NCBI RefSeq assembly: GCF_012843435.1
Contig: NZ_JABAFC010000008.1
Span: forward strand, 1 to 64,000
Origin: Psychrobacillus sp. BL-248-WT-3
GTDB lineage: Bacteria; Bacillota; Bacilli; Bacillales_A; Planococcaceae
Reading direction: 5' to 3'
Length of the DNA stretch: 64,000 nt
Each line of letters opens with the position of its first letter. Position 1 is the stretch's first letter. The position numbers and the translations under genes are program-made. This document shows, in pieces, positions 17,304 through 26,302 of the stretch. The notes beneath the pieces were generated by a model. The model had not been told where the DNA came from. It saw only the letters and a program-made list of their open reading frames with translations, and searched no databases.

Positions 17304-18596
17304 CTATCTAGAGAGGACATTTGTTTTTCTCAAAAGTACTTTTTCGAGTGCATTTTGTAAGTCTTCAACAGCCTCCAAGCCAACAGACAAGCGGATTAGA
17401 TCCTCTGTAACACCTGTTTTTACTAAATCCTCTGGAGTAAGCTGTTGGTGAGTAGTAGAAGCTGGGTGGATAATTAAGGATTTTGCGTCTCCTACATTAG
17501 CAACATGAGACCAAATTTCAATATTATCAATAATTTGTCTACCTGCTTCTCTGCCTCCCTTCACTCCAAATGTCAGAATAGAACCGAAGCCATTTTTTAA
17601 ATACTTTTTAGCCAGCTCGTGCGTTGGATGGTTTTCAAGCCCTAAGTAGTTAACCCATGACACTTCCTCATTTGCATTTAAGTACTCTGCAATCTTCTGT
17701 GCATTTTCGTTATGTTTTGGCACTCTTAAGTGAAGTGTTTCTAGTCCTTGAAGAAAGGAAAATGCTGCCTCTGGGCTAAGAGTAGGACCAAAATCCCGAA
17801 GCAACTGAACTCTTAGCTTAATTGCAAATGCCACATTTGGTACGTCGATTCCATAACGTAGCCCATGATAAGTAACATCAGGCTCTGTAAATCCCGGAAA
17901 TTTATCGGAGTTCCAATTGAAATTCCCTCCATCTACTACTACACCACCAATTGTTGTCCCATGTCCTCCAATCCACTTCGTTGCAGAATGTATAACAATG
18001 TTAGCTCCATACTCTATAGGATTTGAACCAAAAGGTGTAGCAAATGTGTTATCTACTAATAATGGAACTCCTACTTCATTGGAAATTTTTGAAACAGCTT
18101 CTACGTCTAGAACATTTAAGCTTGGATTTCCAATGATTTCTGCAAAGAAGCCTTTCGTTTTCTCTGTAACAGCTTTACGGAAATTTTCTGGGTCAGAGGA
18201 ATCTACGAATTTTACTGTAATCCCATAACGTGGGAGTGTATGTGCAAATAGATTAAAAGTTCCTCCGTATAAATTTTCAGCAGCTATAATTTCATCTCCA
18301 GCTCCAGCAATGTTCAAAATAGAAAATGCTATGGCTGCTGCTCCTGAGGAAAGTGCTACTGCTGCTGTTCCTCCTTCCAGTAATGCAATTCTTTGTTCAA
18401 AAACATCTACTGTTGGGTTTGTGATTCTGGAATAGATATTACCAGTCTCTTTCAAGGCAAATAGATTTTGTGCATGCTCAGTGTTTTGAAATACATATGA
18501 GGTTGTTTTGTAAATAGGTACTGCTCTAGATCCTGTCACTGGATCAGGCGTTTGTCCACCGTGTAATAGAAGTGTTTCTTTTTGAAGATTAGTCAT
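17304..18596 (-). CDS. metY: O-acetylhomoserine sulfhydrylase
   Basis: 430 residues, PLP-dependent Cys/Met metabolism family. It makes homocysteine from O-acetylhomoserine and sulfide. The PLP lysine is near residue 207 in HSATKWIGGHGT. The N-terminal ETLLLHGGQTPDPVTGSRAVP and the NIYSRITNPT motif are typical of the MetY rather than the MetB/MetC branch. The leader carries a SAM-I riboswitch and terminator, so expression should fall when S-adenosylmethionine is plentiful. No homoserine O-acetyltransferase gene is nearby. Confidence 0.93.
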   Translation of the reverse strand: MTNLQKETLLLHGGQTPDPVTGSRAVPIYKTTSYVFQNTEHAQNLFALKETGNIYSRITNPTVDVFEQRIALLEGGTAAVALSSGAAAIAFSILNIAGAGDEIIAAENLYGGTFNLFAHTLPRYGITVKFVDSSDPENFRKAVTEKTKGFFAEIIGNPSLNVLDVEAVSKISNEVGVPLLVDNTFATPFGSNPIEYGANIVIHSATKWIGGHGTTIGGVVVDGGNFNWNSDKFPGFTEPDVTYHGLRYGIDVPNVAFAIKLRVQLLRDFGPTLSPEAAFSFLQGLETLHLRVPKHNENAQKIAEYLNANEEVSWVNYLGLENHPTHELAKKYLKNGFGSILTFGVKGGREAGRQIIDNIEIWSHVANVGDAKSLIIHPASTTHQQLTPEDLVKTGVTEDLIRLSVGLEAVEDLQNALEKVLLRKTNVLSR

Positions 18597-18665
18597 TTGA
18601 ATTCCTCCGATTTAGTAGATTAGATGGATGCTGGAGGCCAGAGAGGATTATAGAACAGACAACTA

Positions 18666-18697
18666 TAAAAACCCCTCTTCAATTAAGAAGAGGGGTC
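18666..18697 (-). terminator. Riboswitch-controlled terminator of metY
   Basis: On the minus strand ACCCCTCTTCTTAATTGAAGAGGGGTTTTTA forms a long stem with a T run (written here at the site itself). It lies between the SAM-I aptamer and metY and is the expression platform. Confidence 0.9.
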
Positions 18698-18716
18698 AAA
18701 TTGATGACATGTTCCT

Positions 18717-18834
18717 CCTCTTATCTTCCAAATTCTATTAAAGAATTTGTAGGATTTAGCACCTTTCCAAGTTATAGAACTTGGTGGTTGCCGGACTTCT
18801 TAGGGCCTATTCCCTCAGTCACTCTTGATAAGAG
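18717..18834 (-). ncRNA. SAM-I (S-box) riboswitch
   Basis: On the minus strand the aptamer opens with CTCTTATCAAGAGTG and closes with GAAGATAAGAG (P1). Conserved S-box blocks between them are the GAGGGA-type internal loop, GGCCC, CCGGCAACC and AAGGTGCTAAATCC. SAM binding should stabilise the anti-antiterminator and favour the terminator at 18666-18697. Confidence 0.96.
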
Positions 18835-18978
18835 TATTTGATTAGTATTCCATCTTGTTACACAGTATAAGTCTCCATATATTTAGATGTCAAGTCATTT
18901 TATAAAAATTCTGAAACTTCTTCTTTTTTTAATCGTTTAATATAATAGATAGAATAATTTTATAAGGGGTGTCATAGA

Positions 18979-19620
18979 ATGGTTGTTTGGATTGTTAGCA
19001 TTCTCCTAACAGGCTACATTATTGGTTCGCTACATGGATCTAAACTCGCTCAATGGATGAGTGGAGTTAATATAAAAAAAGAAGGCCTAAATAATTCCGG
19101 AGCATCCAATGCTACTGTCGTACTTGGCTGGAAGTATGGTGTTTTAGTGGGAGTCATAGATATATTAAAGGGTGCCATTATGATTATTGGTGTACGTGTA
19201 CTTTCTGAGCAGTGGAGCTTGTTTAGTTCATCAGAGCTGGATCTACTTCTTTATCTAGCTGGTGCCGCGGTTATTTTAGGACACAACTTTCCAGTTTTCA
19301 CAAAATTTAAAGGTGGGAAAGGCACAGCCTCCATCATCGGGGTTTTACTTGCATTACATTGGCCGGTCGGACTGGCTGGATTGCTTATATTAATCTGCGT
19401 TACACTTTTAACAGATTATTTGTTGATTGGGGTTTTGTTTTTTTACCTCATATTTTTAGGAGCCTCTGTCTGGACAGCAGATGGAACAGGACCAATCTTA
19501 ATAGCAGGCTTCCTATTTTTAATGGCTTCCTTCTTACACATAGAGAATGTCCAACGATTAATACGGAACGAAGAAACAAAAATTTCCTCTGTTATAAAGA
19601 AAAAGAAGCCTTCGGTTTAA
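18979..19620 (+). CDS. PlsY-type glycerol-3-phosphate acyltransferase
   Basis: 213 residues, integral membrane protein. PlsY transfers an acyl group from acyl-phosphate to glycerol-3-phosphate, the first step of phospholipid synthesis in Gram-positive bacteria. The three conserved loops are visible: GSLHGSKLAQW, then NNSGASNATVVLG with the glycine-rich phosphate-binding pattern, and GHNFPVFTKFKGGKGTAS. The length is slightly above the usual ~195. Many Bacillales also have a main plsY elsewhere, and this divergent copy may be a paralogue. It is followed 18 bases later by a YdcF-like gene. Confidence 0.87.
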   Translation: MVVWIVSILLTGYIIGSLHGSKLAQWMSGVNIKKEGLNNSGASNATVVLGWKYGVLVGVIDILKGAIMIIGVRVLSEQWSLFSSSELDLLLYLAGAAVILGHNFPVFTKFKGGKGTASIIGVLLALHWPVGLAGLLILICVTLLTDYLLIGVLFFYLIFLGASVWTADGTGPILIAGFLFLMASFLHIENVQRLIRNEETKISSVIKKKKPSV

Positions 19621-19638
19621 AGGAAAAGAGTGAGTTAA

Positions 19639-20226
19639 ATGAGCAAAAAAAAGAGGTGGATTGTGGTCATTCCATTCATAATAATCGCATCGAGCGGATT
19701 AGGTATGTGGATGCTTACAAGTAAATGGCTCGAGGATGGGTTAAAGCCTAAGGCCGACGGTTCCAATGAGTATGCCATTGTGTTAGGGGCCAAGGTCAAA
19801 AAAGGGCACATCCCTTCTCTAGCACTTCTTTATCGTTTGGAAGCAGCACTAGATTATGCTGAAAAATACCCATCTGTAAAACTTGTTGTTACTGGAGGAC
19901 AGGGACAAGATGAGGATATAGAAGAAGCTATAGTCATGAAGAACTATCTCGTAGAGAATGGAATTATGGAGAGTCGAATCATAGTAGAAGATCAATCTAC
20001 CTCTACGTATGAAAACCTTTTATACTCTCAACAGCTTCTCCCTGACAGCGTTACCTCTGTCACAATTATTACGAGCGATTTCCATTTACAGCGAGCAAAA
20101 ATTATAGCTGAGGGAATAGGATGGGACGCAGACGTGGTAGCAGCTAGGACACCACAAATTTCAAAGGCAAAACTACGTTTGCGCGAAAGAGCGGCCTTGC
20201 TAAAAACCTTTGTCTCCGGAGAATAA
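19639..20226 (+). CDS. YdcF/DUF218-family membrane-anchored protein
   Basis: 195 residues. An N-terminal membrane anchor (about residues 7-25) is followed by a DUF218 domain: YAIVLGAKVKKGHIPSLAL, LVVTGGQGQDEDIEEA, STSTYENLLYS and TIITSDFHLQRA. DUF218 proteins include SanA- and YdcF-type envelope proteins whose activity is poorly defined. It is probably co-transcribed with the upstream PlsY-like gene. Confidence 0.88.
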   Translation: MSKKKRWIVVIPFIIIASSGLGMWMLTSKWLEDGLKPKADGSNEYAIVLGAKVKKGHIPSLALLYRLEAALDYAEKYPSVKLVVTGGQGQDEDIEEAIVMKNYLVENGIMESRIIVEDQSTSTYENLLYSQQLLPDSVTSVTIITSDFHLQRAKIIAEGIGWDADVVAARTPQISKAKLRLRERAALLKTFVSGE

Positions 20227-20316
20227 CAAGAGAGGGATAAAAAAAGAAGAGTAGCTATGCTACCCCCTCCTTTCTCCCTCCCCCAGCTCGCTCATTTGCG
20301 AATTATAGGAAAGTTA

Positions 20317-20718
20317 TTAACCCTCGACCAGTGCATAATATTTCAGAAGTTTACCTTCTAATTCAACGAGTAAAATAGGGCCTTCTTTTTCTATAGTAGA
20401 AAAAATATTTGAACCCACAGGGAGCTTATTCGACATTTCATCTTCAAAGTCTGTGTCTGAATCATTTCTTATTTTTATTTCCCCTACTTGCTCGCCTTTT
20501 GTTAAATTTAGTTCCTCAACCCAGTCAATTTTAGTCTTATAAATCACACCATCGAGCTGAAAAATATCGGCTTCAGGGTCTAATGTTAAAACTTCTTCCG
20601 CATCAGGATTTTTAGTTTCATGAACTTCTATTTTTTCTGTGTTCAATGGATTAGAACATCCAACAGCAGTTAATAAAACGAAAATGATCAAACCCCAAAA
20701 TGATACAAGTTGTCTCAC
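20317..20718 (-). CDS. Small predicted lipoprotein
   Basis: 133 residues. The signal peptide ends at a lipobox (LTAVGC) near residue 21. The rest is acidic and beta-rich (DIFQLDGVIYKTKIDWVEE) with no family I recognise with confidence; the NISEA-like IFQLDGVIYK phrase recurs in Bacillus lipoproteins of unknown function. It is transcribed alone, convergent with the YdcF-like gene. Confidence 0.75.
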   Translation of the reverse strand: MRQLVSFWGLIIFVLLTAVGCSNPLNTEKIEVHETKNPDAEEVLTLDPEADIFQLDGVIYKTKIDWVEELNLTKGEQVGEIKIRNDSDTDFEDEMSNKLPVGSNIFSTIEKEGPILLVELEGKLLKYYALVEG

Positions 20719-20841
20719 GTTATCCCCTCCTTACATTGTTAGACGGACAAGGGTGGAATAAGTTACCTTTCCTACTCTCATTTGTTACAATTGCTGTTTA
20801 GTTGTCTAAGTGAATTTCCATTTAATTGGGTTGAATCAACT

Positions 20842-21597
20842 TTACCCCTTCACCCAATAAGCACTTCCATCATCTTTCCTATCTAAAAATCCGTATTCCA
20901 CTAAATAACGTCTGAGGGTTACATGGTCATCGTATATGCTTTTTAGAATTTCATTTATTTCTTTCTCGCTATACTGCTTTTCCTTGTCAAATTGCTTAAT
21001 AATTACTCGTAGTGTTGCAAGCTTTTGTTTTTCCTTTTTCGGAAACTTAATCATCCGACCACTTATTCCCTCTGGGAAGAATTTTTTCTCTACTTCTGCT
21101 TGTTCATCAGCTGTTATATTATAACGATCGTCTACCATCGTAGCGTTTTTATGAATTGGCAGGAAATTAGGGGCATGTCTGTCCTTTTCCTTCAACAGCT
21201 CCATCATTGTCAAAAATATCTTTGCTTGGCGTTCCTTTTCCTTCAAGACAAATCGATGATTTCGAATAGTCGAGGCACTCCCTATCTCTAACTCCTTTTG
21301 AATTTCTAAGTCACTTCTCCCTTCATAAAACAGTTGCAATAAGCTATTTTGATGGTCCGTTAAGCCAGTTAGCTTTTTGTTTAAGCCAATTAAATGATCA
21401 AATACAGAGTTATGTTGTTTCTCTATATGAAGCTTCATAAATCGCTCCGATTCATACAAAACATTATTTTCAGGATATATTAAGCCCTTTTCAACTTTCT
21501 CCCCACATAATAAACATTGATAGCATTCCTTTTCCTCCACATACCCTTTTTTCATCTCTTCCATAGATGCGTCTAAAAAATTTTCATTTACTTCCAT
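20842..21597 (-). CDS. Transcriptional regulator with C-terminal DUF2087 domain
   Basis: 251 residues. The N-terminus carries a CQCLLCGEKV zinc-finger-like pair and a distant H(I)EKQH, so a CCHH-type metal site is possible. The middle (TDHQNSLLQLFYEGRSDLEIQKELEIGSASTIRNHRFVLKEKERQAK) reads as a LuxR-type HTH. The C-terminus (KFPKKEKQKLATLRVIIKQFD ... LRRYLVEYGFLDRKDDGSAYW) is the DUF2087 domain. The start was chosen at MEVNENF because AAGGGG lies inside the longer frame. It is divergent from the M3 peptidase gene. Confidence 0.82.
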   Translation of the reverse strand: MEVNENFLDASMEEMKKGYVEEKECYQCLLCGEKVEKGLIYPENNVLYESERFMKLHIEKQHNSVFDHLIGLNKKLTGLTDHQNSLLQLFYEGRSDLEIQKELEIGSASTIRNHRFVLKEKERQAKIFLTMMELLKEKDRHAPNFLPIHKNATMVDDRYNITADEQAEVEKKFFPEGISGRMIKFPKKEKQKLATLRVIIKQFDKEKQYSEKEINEILKSIYDDHVTLRRYLVEYGFLDRKDDGSAYWVKG

Positions 21598-21744
21598 AAC
21601 AAACATAACCCCTTTTCGTTTGTAAATATACAAACATTTTATAATAATATCTATTTTAAATCAAACTAAATAATACTGTTGCAATTTATCTGAAAATAAT
21701 AAACAATTAAAAGGAAGGATTACAAGAAAATAGGGGGAAATACA

Positions 21745-23442
21745 TTGGTAACATTCAAAGAATACGAATACAAAAGACCAGATTTACAAGAAATGAAGAC
21801 AGCTTTTCATAGTTTATTAGATAAAATGAAGGAAGCTTCTTCTGTAGAGGAGCAAAATTCAATAATTGAAGAGGTTAACTCGATTCGCAACAACTTCTCT
21901 ACTCAAGCAAACCTTGTTTATATCCGAGCTTCTATCGATACAAACGATGAATTTTATCAAAAGGAACGCGATTTTTTAGATGAAATCAGTCCCGAGGTAG
22001 ATGAGCTTGTCACAGAATACTACAAGGTTCTTGTAGCTTCCCCATACCGCAATGAGCTAGAACAAAAGTGGGGCAACCAATTATTTGATTTGGCAGACTT
22101 TCAGATTAAAGGATTCTCTTCAGAGTTAATCGGCTTAATGCAAAAGGAAAACAAACTAACCTCTGACTACTCTAAGCTTGTTGCATCTGCAGAAGTAGAG
22201 TTCGAGGGAGAAAAATATACACTAGCACAGCTTGGAAAGTTTACAGAATCTACAGAACGCGAAATAAGAAAGAAAGCTAGAGAAGCTTCTATTGGGTTTT
22301 TCCAAGAAAATGAAGCCAAATTTGATGACATCTATGACCAACTTGTTAAGCTACGTCATGAGATGGCAACCACTCTTGGCTACAAAAACTTTGTAGAGCT
22401 TGGTTATATTCGGATGAACAGAATCGACTATAATGCGGAGATGGTAAAAAAATTCCGTGACCAGGTTCGTGATTATATAGTTCCTCTTGCCAATAAGCTA
22501 CACGAAAGACAGGCTAAACGCATTGGTGTAGAGAAGCTTAAATTTTATGATGAACCACTTAACTTTTTAACTGGAAATGCAACTCCACAAGGTTCTCCTC
22601 AATGGATTATCGACAATGGAAAGAAAATGTATGAGGAGCTTTCTCCAGAAACAGCGGAATTCTTCCAGTTTATGATTGACCGGGGCCTAATGGATTTAGA
22701 AGCTAAAAAAGGAAAAGAAGCTGGAGGATATTGTACATTTATCGATGACTATGAATCTCCTTATATTTTCTCTAATTTCAATGGAACATCTGGAGATATT
22801 GATGTGTTAACTCATGAAGCAGGTCATGCTTTTCAGGTTTATACAAGTAGAAATATCGGGATACCGGAATATATCTGGCCAACGTTTGAATCCTGCGAGA
22901 TCCACTCGATGAGTATGGAATTTTTCACTTGGCCATGGATGGAGCTTTTCTTCAAGGACCAAACAGAGAAATATAAATTTGCCCATCTAAGTAGTGGTCT
23001 TCTGTTCCTTCCTTACGGCGTGGCAGTAGACGAATTCCAGCACATTGTATATGAAAATCCAGAAATGACACCAGCAGAAAGAAAAGCAGCATGGAGAAAA
23101 ATTGAGCAAACGTACCTCCCTCATCGTGATTATGATGGAAACAGTTATTATGAGGCTGGTGGCTTCTGGCAGCGCCAAGGACATATATATGCTAGTCCTT
23201 TCTATTACATCGACTATACGTTGGCACAGATTTGTGCATTCCAATTTTGGAAGCGTTCAAGAGAGGATCGTGACTCTGCATGGAAGGATTACTTACACCT
23301 TTGTAAACTAGGGGGCTCTATGTCCTTCACTAAGCTAGTAAAAGAAGCTAATCTCATTTCTCCTTTTGAGGAAGGATGGGTCGAATCTGTAATTGGTACA
23401 ATTGAGGATTACTTAAACAGCGTAGATGATGCTTCACTTTAA
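21745..23442 (+). CDS. M3-family oligoendopeptidase
   Basis: 565 residues, TTG start after AGGGGGAAATACA. The zinc site is HEAGH near residue 356 with the downstream glutamate in FESCEIHSMSME, the standard M3 (thimet/PepF) arrangement. It hydrolyses short peptides in the cytoplasm. There is no signal peptide. The length matches the ~565-residue Bacillales PepF-like subgroup. A small RDD protein gene follows after 26 bases. Confidence 0.94.
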   Translation: MVTFKEYEYKRPDLQEMKTAFHSLLDKMKEASSVEEQNSIIEEVNSIRNNFSTQANLVYIRASIDTNDEFYQKERDFLDEISPEVDELVTEYYKVLVASPYRNELEQKWGNQLFDLADFQIKGFSSELIGLMQKENKLTSDYSKLVASAEVEFEGEKYTLAQLGKFTESTEREIRKKAREASIGFFQENEAKFDDIYDQLVKLRHEMATTLGYKNFVELGYIRMNRIDYNAEMVKKFRDQVRDYIVPLANKLHERQAKRIGVEKLKFYDEPLNFLTGNATPQGSPQWIIDNGKKMYEELSPETAEFFQFMIDRGLMDLEAKKGKEAGGYCTFIDDYESPYIFSNFNGTSGDIDVLTHEAGHAFQVYTSRNIGIPEYIWPTFESCEIHSMSMEFFTWPWMELFFKDQTEKYKFAHLSSGLLFLPYGVAVDEFQHIVYENPEMTPAERKAAWRKIEQTYLPHRDYDGNSYYEAGGFWQRQGHIYASPFYYIDYTLAQICAFQFWKRSREDRDSAWKDYLHLCKLGGSMSFTKLVKEANLISPFEEGWVESVIGTIEDYLNSVDDASL

Positions 23443-23468
23443 TTTTAGAAATAAGGAGTTTATAAGTT

Positions 23469-23873
23469 ATGATTAACCCAGCAGGTTTTTGGATAAGAGT
23501 TGGGGCAGGTCTATTAGATGGAATTATTATCGGTATACCATTGGCAATTATTAGCTTACTTTTGTTCGGAGAAAGTGATACTTGGTTTACGACCATAGGA
23601 CAAAACTTTTATACTTTTATCTTGCCTATTTTATGGGCAGGATACACAATAGGCAAACGAATTGTGGGAGTACGAATCGTTAAAGTAGACGGGTCTAGTG
23701 TAGACGTTTGGACGATGGTAAAAAGAGTTATAATAGCAGGAATTGTCTATGGGATAACTTTGGGTATTGGTCTAATTGTGAGCTGTTTTATGGTCGGTTT
23801 ACGCGAGGATAAGAGATCCCTTCATGATTTTATAGCTGGTACTTATGTAACTCATGATTCGCCTTATTCATGA
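23469..23873 (+). CDS. RDD-family membrane protein
   Basis: 134 residues. The RDD signature is present at the start (AGFWIRVGAGLLDGIIIG) and the third membrane helix is followed by EDKRSLHDFIAGTYV, the typical RDD end. Three membrane segments. Some RDD proteins act in Na+/H+ exchange, but the function of this one is not known. It is likely in one transcript with the M3 peptidase. Confidence 0.9.
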   Translation: MINPAGFWIRVGAGLLDGIIIGIPLAIISLLLFGESDTWFTTIGQNFYTFILPILWAGYTIGKRIVGVRIVKVDGSSVDVWTMVKRVIIAGIVYGITLGIGLIVSCFMVGLREDKRSLHDFIAGTYVTHDSPYS

Positions 23874-23946
23874 GCAGTTAACTTAACCAGCAGGATCTTG
23901 CTTCCTCTCATCCCTACTGTGTTTTTGACACTAATGAAAAGTAAAA

Positions 23947-23984
23947 AAGATGGTCGTGATTCTCTTCACGGCCATCTTCTTTTA
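23947..23984 (+). terminator. Terminator after peptidase/RDD operon
   Basis: AAGATGG-CGTGA/TCACG-CCATCTT stem followed by TCTTTT, 74 bases after the RDD stop. Confidence 0.8.
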
Positions 23985-24003
23985 TCTATCCTTATTTTTT
24001 AAA

Positions 24004-24229
24004 GCTTTGTTAAAGTTATTGGTTGATTTTGGACTAACAATTCTTTTTCATAGTGACTGCAAACATAAACAAGGAACTTTCAAGTGGCACATCACAACCA
24101 CGCGCATAAGCGTTAGGTGATGGCTTATCGCTCACCACGAGGAAAGCGTCCTGCTGGTGCGAAAATCAATTCTACTCTCTGATTTAAGATTTCTTTGCAT
24201 CATAAATCAACCCTAACCTGTAACACAGC
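24004..24229. repeat. Dispersed intergenic repeat, copy 2 (short form)
   Basis: About 225 bp matching both ends of the element at 6745-7128. The internal block present in copy 1 (from the AACATAAATAG segment through the TCCTACGGGATGAG block) is absent, so the copies differ by a clean internal indel of about 150 bp. The hairpin TCACAACC...GGTGATGGCTTATC is degenerate here. Confidence 0.82.
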
Positions 24230-24318
24230 TTTTTTAATAACATTTTTTAGCCTATACTCTCATACAATAGCAGGTAATTCATAGAAGATAACGAATGTAA
24301 GTATAAAGGAGTGTTATT

Positions 24319-24972
24319 ATGTCGAGTAAAATATTAGCAATTACAATTGCGATTATGGGAATTATTTATATATTTTTGATACCTCATGATCCGGTTGGTA
24401 TTAAAATAACGTTCAAACTTATTCCTATGCTGCTCATTATTCTTTTTGCAAGTATTCAACCACCTGGTTTACCCAAAAGCTACAAGACACTTATTATTTT
24501 AGGATTATTTATATGTATGCTAGCAGACGGACTAATTTATTGGTTTATAATTGGGCTTATCACATTTTTAATAGGACATATCATTTATATTTTTGCATTC
24601 AGAAGAATAAAAAAGAACACTATCCCTAAGTGGGCAGCAGCTTTGTTACTTCTTTATGGACTAATTATGATTATTTGGATTGCAGGCACTTTATGGACTG
24701 AAGGAGAATTTGTTTTAGTAGTTGCTGTTGTTCTGTATATAGGAGTTATTTTAACCATGGGCTGGCATGCATTTCAGACAGGTAATAGATTCGCCATAAT
24801 GGGTGCCATCTTATTTATATTCTCTGATTCTATACTAGCAATTAATAAGTTTATAGTAGCTATCCCTTATGAGCATGCACTTGTAATGCTTTCCTACTAT
24901 GGTGCACAATTTCTCTTCTCATACAGTATATTTTCGCATTATTCCTCAACACGGAATAATCTGTTAAAATAA
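24319..24972 (+). CDS. YhhN-family (lysoplasmalogenase-like) membrane protein
   Basis: 217 residues with eight predicted membrane helices. The family pattern is seen in FKLIPMLLIILFA, LFICMLADGLIY (conserved Asp), FLIGHIIYIFAF and ILFIFSDSILAINKF. The family includes human TMEM86 lysoplasmalogenase; bacterial members are poorly characterised, so the reaction is inferred. Ribosome site AAAGGAG precedes the ATG. Confidence 0.85.
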   Translation: MSSKILAITIAIMGIIYIFLIPHDPVGIKITFKLIPMLLIILFASIQPPGLPKSYKTLIILGLFICMLADGLIYWFIIGLITFLIGHIIYIFAFRRIKKNTIPKWAAALLLLYGLIMIIWIAGTLWTEGEFVLVVAVVLYIGVILTMGWHAFQTGNRFAIMGAILFIFSDSILAINKFIVAIPYEHALVMLSYYGAQFLFSYSIFSHYSSTRNNLLK

Positions 24973-25005
24973 ATATATGCTTTGCATATTGGAGGAGATT
25001 TTATC

Positions 25006-26232
25006 ATGAAAGAAATTCTTATCGATCGATTAACTAGATACGCTAAAATAGATACACAATCAAATGCCGCTAGCTCTTCTTGTCCTTCTACTGAAGGTCA
25101 GTGGGACTTACTTCATTTATTGGAGAAGGAATTAGCAGAACTTGGGATGGAAGAGATCACATTAGATGATAATGGATACTTGTTTGCCTCTCTACCAGCT
25201 AACACAAATAAGGAAGTACCTACAATCGGCTTTTTGGCACATGTGGATACAGCAACAGATTACACAGGAAAAAATGTAAATCCTCAGCTAATTGAAAGCT
25301 ATGACGGACGAGACATTCAACTGAATAAGAATACTGTTATGTCAATTGCAGACTTCCCTGAATTAACAAAGTACGTTGGTCAAACACTAATGACTACAGA
25401 TGGATTGACCTTATTAGGAGCTGACAACAAAGCAGGTATAGCTATTATCATGACTGCTATGGAATACTTCCTTCAAAACCCCGAAGTAAAACACGGGAAA
25501 ATTCGTGTGGCCTTTACCCCTGACGAGGAAATAGGTCGCGGACCACATAAATTTGATGTAGAAACATTCGGAGCTAAATACGCGTACACAATGGACGGAG
25601 GTCCACTTGGAGAACTGCAATATGAGAGCTTTAACGCTGCTAGTGTTAAAGTTACTACCCATGGGAAAAGCGTACATCCTGGCTCTGCTAAAGGAAAAAT
25701 GGTGAACTCCATTACGATGGCAACTAAATTCCAATCCCATATGCCTGTGGATGAAGTTCCAGAAAAAACTAGTGGGGACGAAGGTTTTATTCACTTGATG
25801 TCCTTCAACGGGGATGTAGAAAAATCAGAGCTAGGCTACATTATTCGTGATCACGACCGCCAAAAATTCGAAGCTAAAAAACAACTGTTTCTAGATGTTG
25901 CAGAAAAATTTAAAGCTGAATACGGAGAACACGCAATCGTGGTGGATGTAAGAGATCAATATTATAATATGGGTGAAAAAATTACACCTGTTATGGAAAT
26001 TGTAGATATTGCTAAGGATGTTATGATTTCCTTAGACATAGAACCATTAATTATCCCTATCCGTGGCGGGACAGATGGCTCTCAGCTTTCCTTCATGGGT
26101 ATGCCAACACCAAACATCTTTACAGGTGGAGAAAACTATCATGGGAAATATGAGTATATCTCTATAAATGCAATGGAAAAAGCTACAGAAGTAATGAAAG
26201 GGATTATTCAAACCTTTGAAAATAAAGCATAA
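25006..26232 (+). CDS. pepT: Peptidase T (aminotripeptidase)
   Basis: 408 residues starting [19 protein letters not shown]; the start follows TTGGAGGAG by 8 bases. M20-family metallopeptidase that removes the N-terminal residue from tripeptides. Zinc ligands and catalytic residues are visible in [36 protein letters not shown] and the dimerisation part [16 protein letters not shown]. The C-terminal [15 protein letters not shown] and [11 protein letters not shown] motifs match PepT. It follows the YhhN gene after 33 bases and is closed by a terminator. Confidence 0.96.
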   Translation: MKEILIDRLTRYAKIDTQSNAASSSCPSTEGQWDLLHLLEKELAELGMEEITLDDNGYLFASLPANTNKEVPTIGFLAHVDTATDYTGKNVNPQLIESYDGRDIQLNKNTVMSIADFPELTKYVGQTLMTTDGLTLLGADNKAGIAIIMTAMEYFLQNPEVKHGKIRVAFTPDEEIGRGPHKFDVETFGAKYAYTMDGGPLGELQYESFNAASVKVTTHGKSVHPGSAKGKMVNSITMATKFQSHMPVDEVPEKTSGDEGFIHLMSFNGDVEKSELGYIIRDHDRQKFEAKKQLFLDVAEKFKAEYGEHAIVVDVRDQYYNMGEKITPVMEIVDIAKDVMISLDIEPLIIPIRGGTDGSQLSFMGMPTPNIFTGGENYHGKYEYISINAMEKATEVMKGIIQTFENKA

Positions 26233-26245
26233 CTAAGCTATAGAT

Positions 26246-26283
26246 AAAAGAGACACTTGCCATATTTAGCGAGTGTCTCTTTT
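26246..26283. terminator. Terminator between convergent pepT and yhgE
   Basis: AAAAGAGACACT/AGTGTCTCTTTT, a 12-bp stem with A/T flanks; usable from both directions. Confidence 0.85.
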
Positions 26284-26302
26284 ACCGTTTTAGCATATCT
26301 TA

